DNA of 5,201 nt from Methanomicrobiales archaeon (GTDB lineage Archaea; Halobacteriota; Methanomicrobia; Methanomicrobiales; JACTUA01). Position numbers and translations under genes: made by a program. Where the stretch lies: NCBI GenBank assembly GCA_028678905.1, contig JAJRCO010000150.1, positions 1 to 5,201 of the forward strand, written 5' to 3'. Every line of letters starts with the position of its first letter. The stretch's first letter is position 1. The notes under the pieces are model-generated. The model worked only from the letters and a program-made list of their open reading frames with translations, did no database searches and was not told the DNA's origin. Positions 5,174 to 5,201 of this stretch are shown here, in pieces.

Positions 5174-5201
5174 ATGGAAAAAATGAAGTATGGTTTTCTT
5201 A
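5174..5201 (+). CDS. Start of a new gene, truncated by the window edge
   Basis: GAGGTGA (5160-5166) stands seven bases before the ATG at 5174, a strong archaeal ribosome binding site. An AT-rich promoter lies at the expected distance upstream. Only nine codons are visible, MEKMKYGFL, too few for an identification. A Lys-containing start leading into Tyr-Gly-Phe-Leu would fit the beginning of a signal peptide or membrane segment, but this is a guess. A second in-frame ATG at 5183 is less well spaced. Confidence 0.65.

Noticed and set aside
1..5201. CRISPR array, insertion sequence, tRNA, toxin-antitoxin or known defence cassette
   Set aside because: No regularly spaced repeats, terminal inverted repeats with a transposase, cloverleaf sequence or recognisable defence protein is present. 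The two-gene proteasome-like unit resembles a compact toxin-antitoxin only in layout, and neither protein matches such a family.

Overview
The window reads as chromosomal DNA of a euryarchaeon, most likely a methanogen of the Methanomicrobia (this affiliation is inference). The evidence is archaeal signalling: AT-rich TATA-type boxes placed about 26 bp before likely transcript starts, one apparently leaderless gene, and Shine-Dalgarno sites that match the archaeal GGAGGTGATC core. The proteins are also of kinds common in methanogens. There is no RNA gene, CRISPR array, transposase or integrase that I can see.

Layout. Positions 1-485 (minus strand) hold no firm gene: short, broken open stretches and one weak 61-codon ORF (256-441) lying behind a strong ribosome binding site that has no start codon at the right distance. 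Positions 486-1983 (minus) are a two-gene, translationally coupled unit. The first gene encodes a 440-residue proteasome/HslV-like (Ntn-hydrolase fold) protein of an uncharacterised family. The second encodes a 61-residue, highly charged small protein whose start codon and perfect ribosome binding site lie inside the last codons of the first. Positions 1984-2205 are a divergent promoter region with a 14-bp perfect palindrome. Positions 2206-3517 (plus) encode a 12-helix APC-family amino acid permease broken by a single extra A in an A5 run. Positions 3518-3843 are non-coding and end in a TATA box that predicts a leaderless transcript. Positions 3844-4722 (plus) encode a DUF4349-type membrane-anchored lipoprotein. 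Positions 4723-5173 are mostly non-coding, with a possible 35-residue small protein at 4803-4910. A new gene with good promoter and ribosome binding signals begins at 5174 and leaves the window.

The most interesting part is the proteasome-like gene and its coupled partner. Using the ATG at 1983 rather than the GTG three bases upstream places threonine second. Removal of Met would expose a Thr1, with Asp at position 17 and a Lys-Ile-Phe segment resembling the proteasome Lys33 region. The genes around it (permease, lipoprotein) look like independent transcription units; nothing in the sequence ties them into one pathway.
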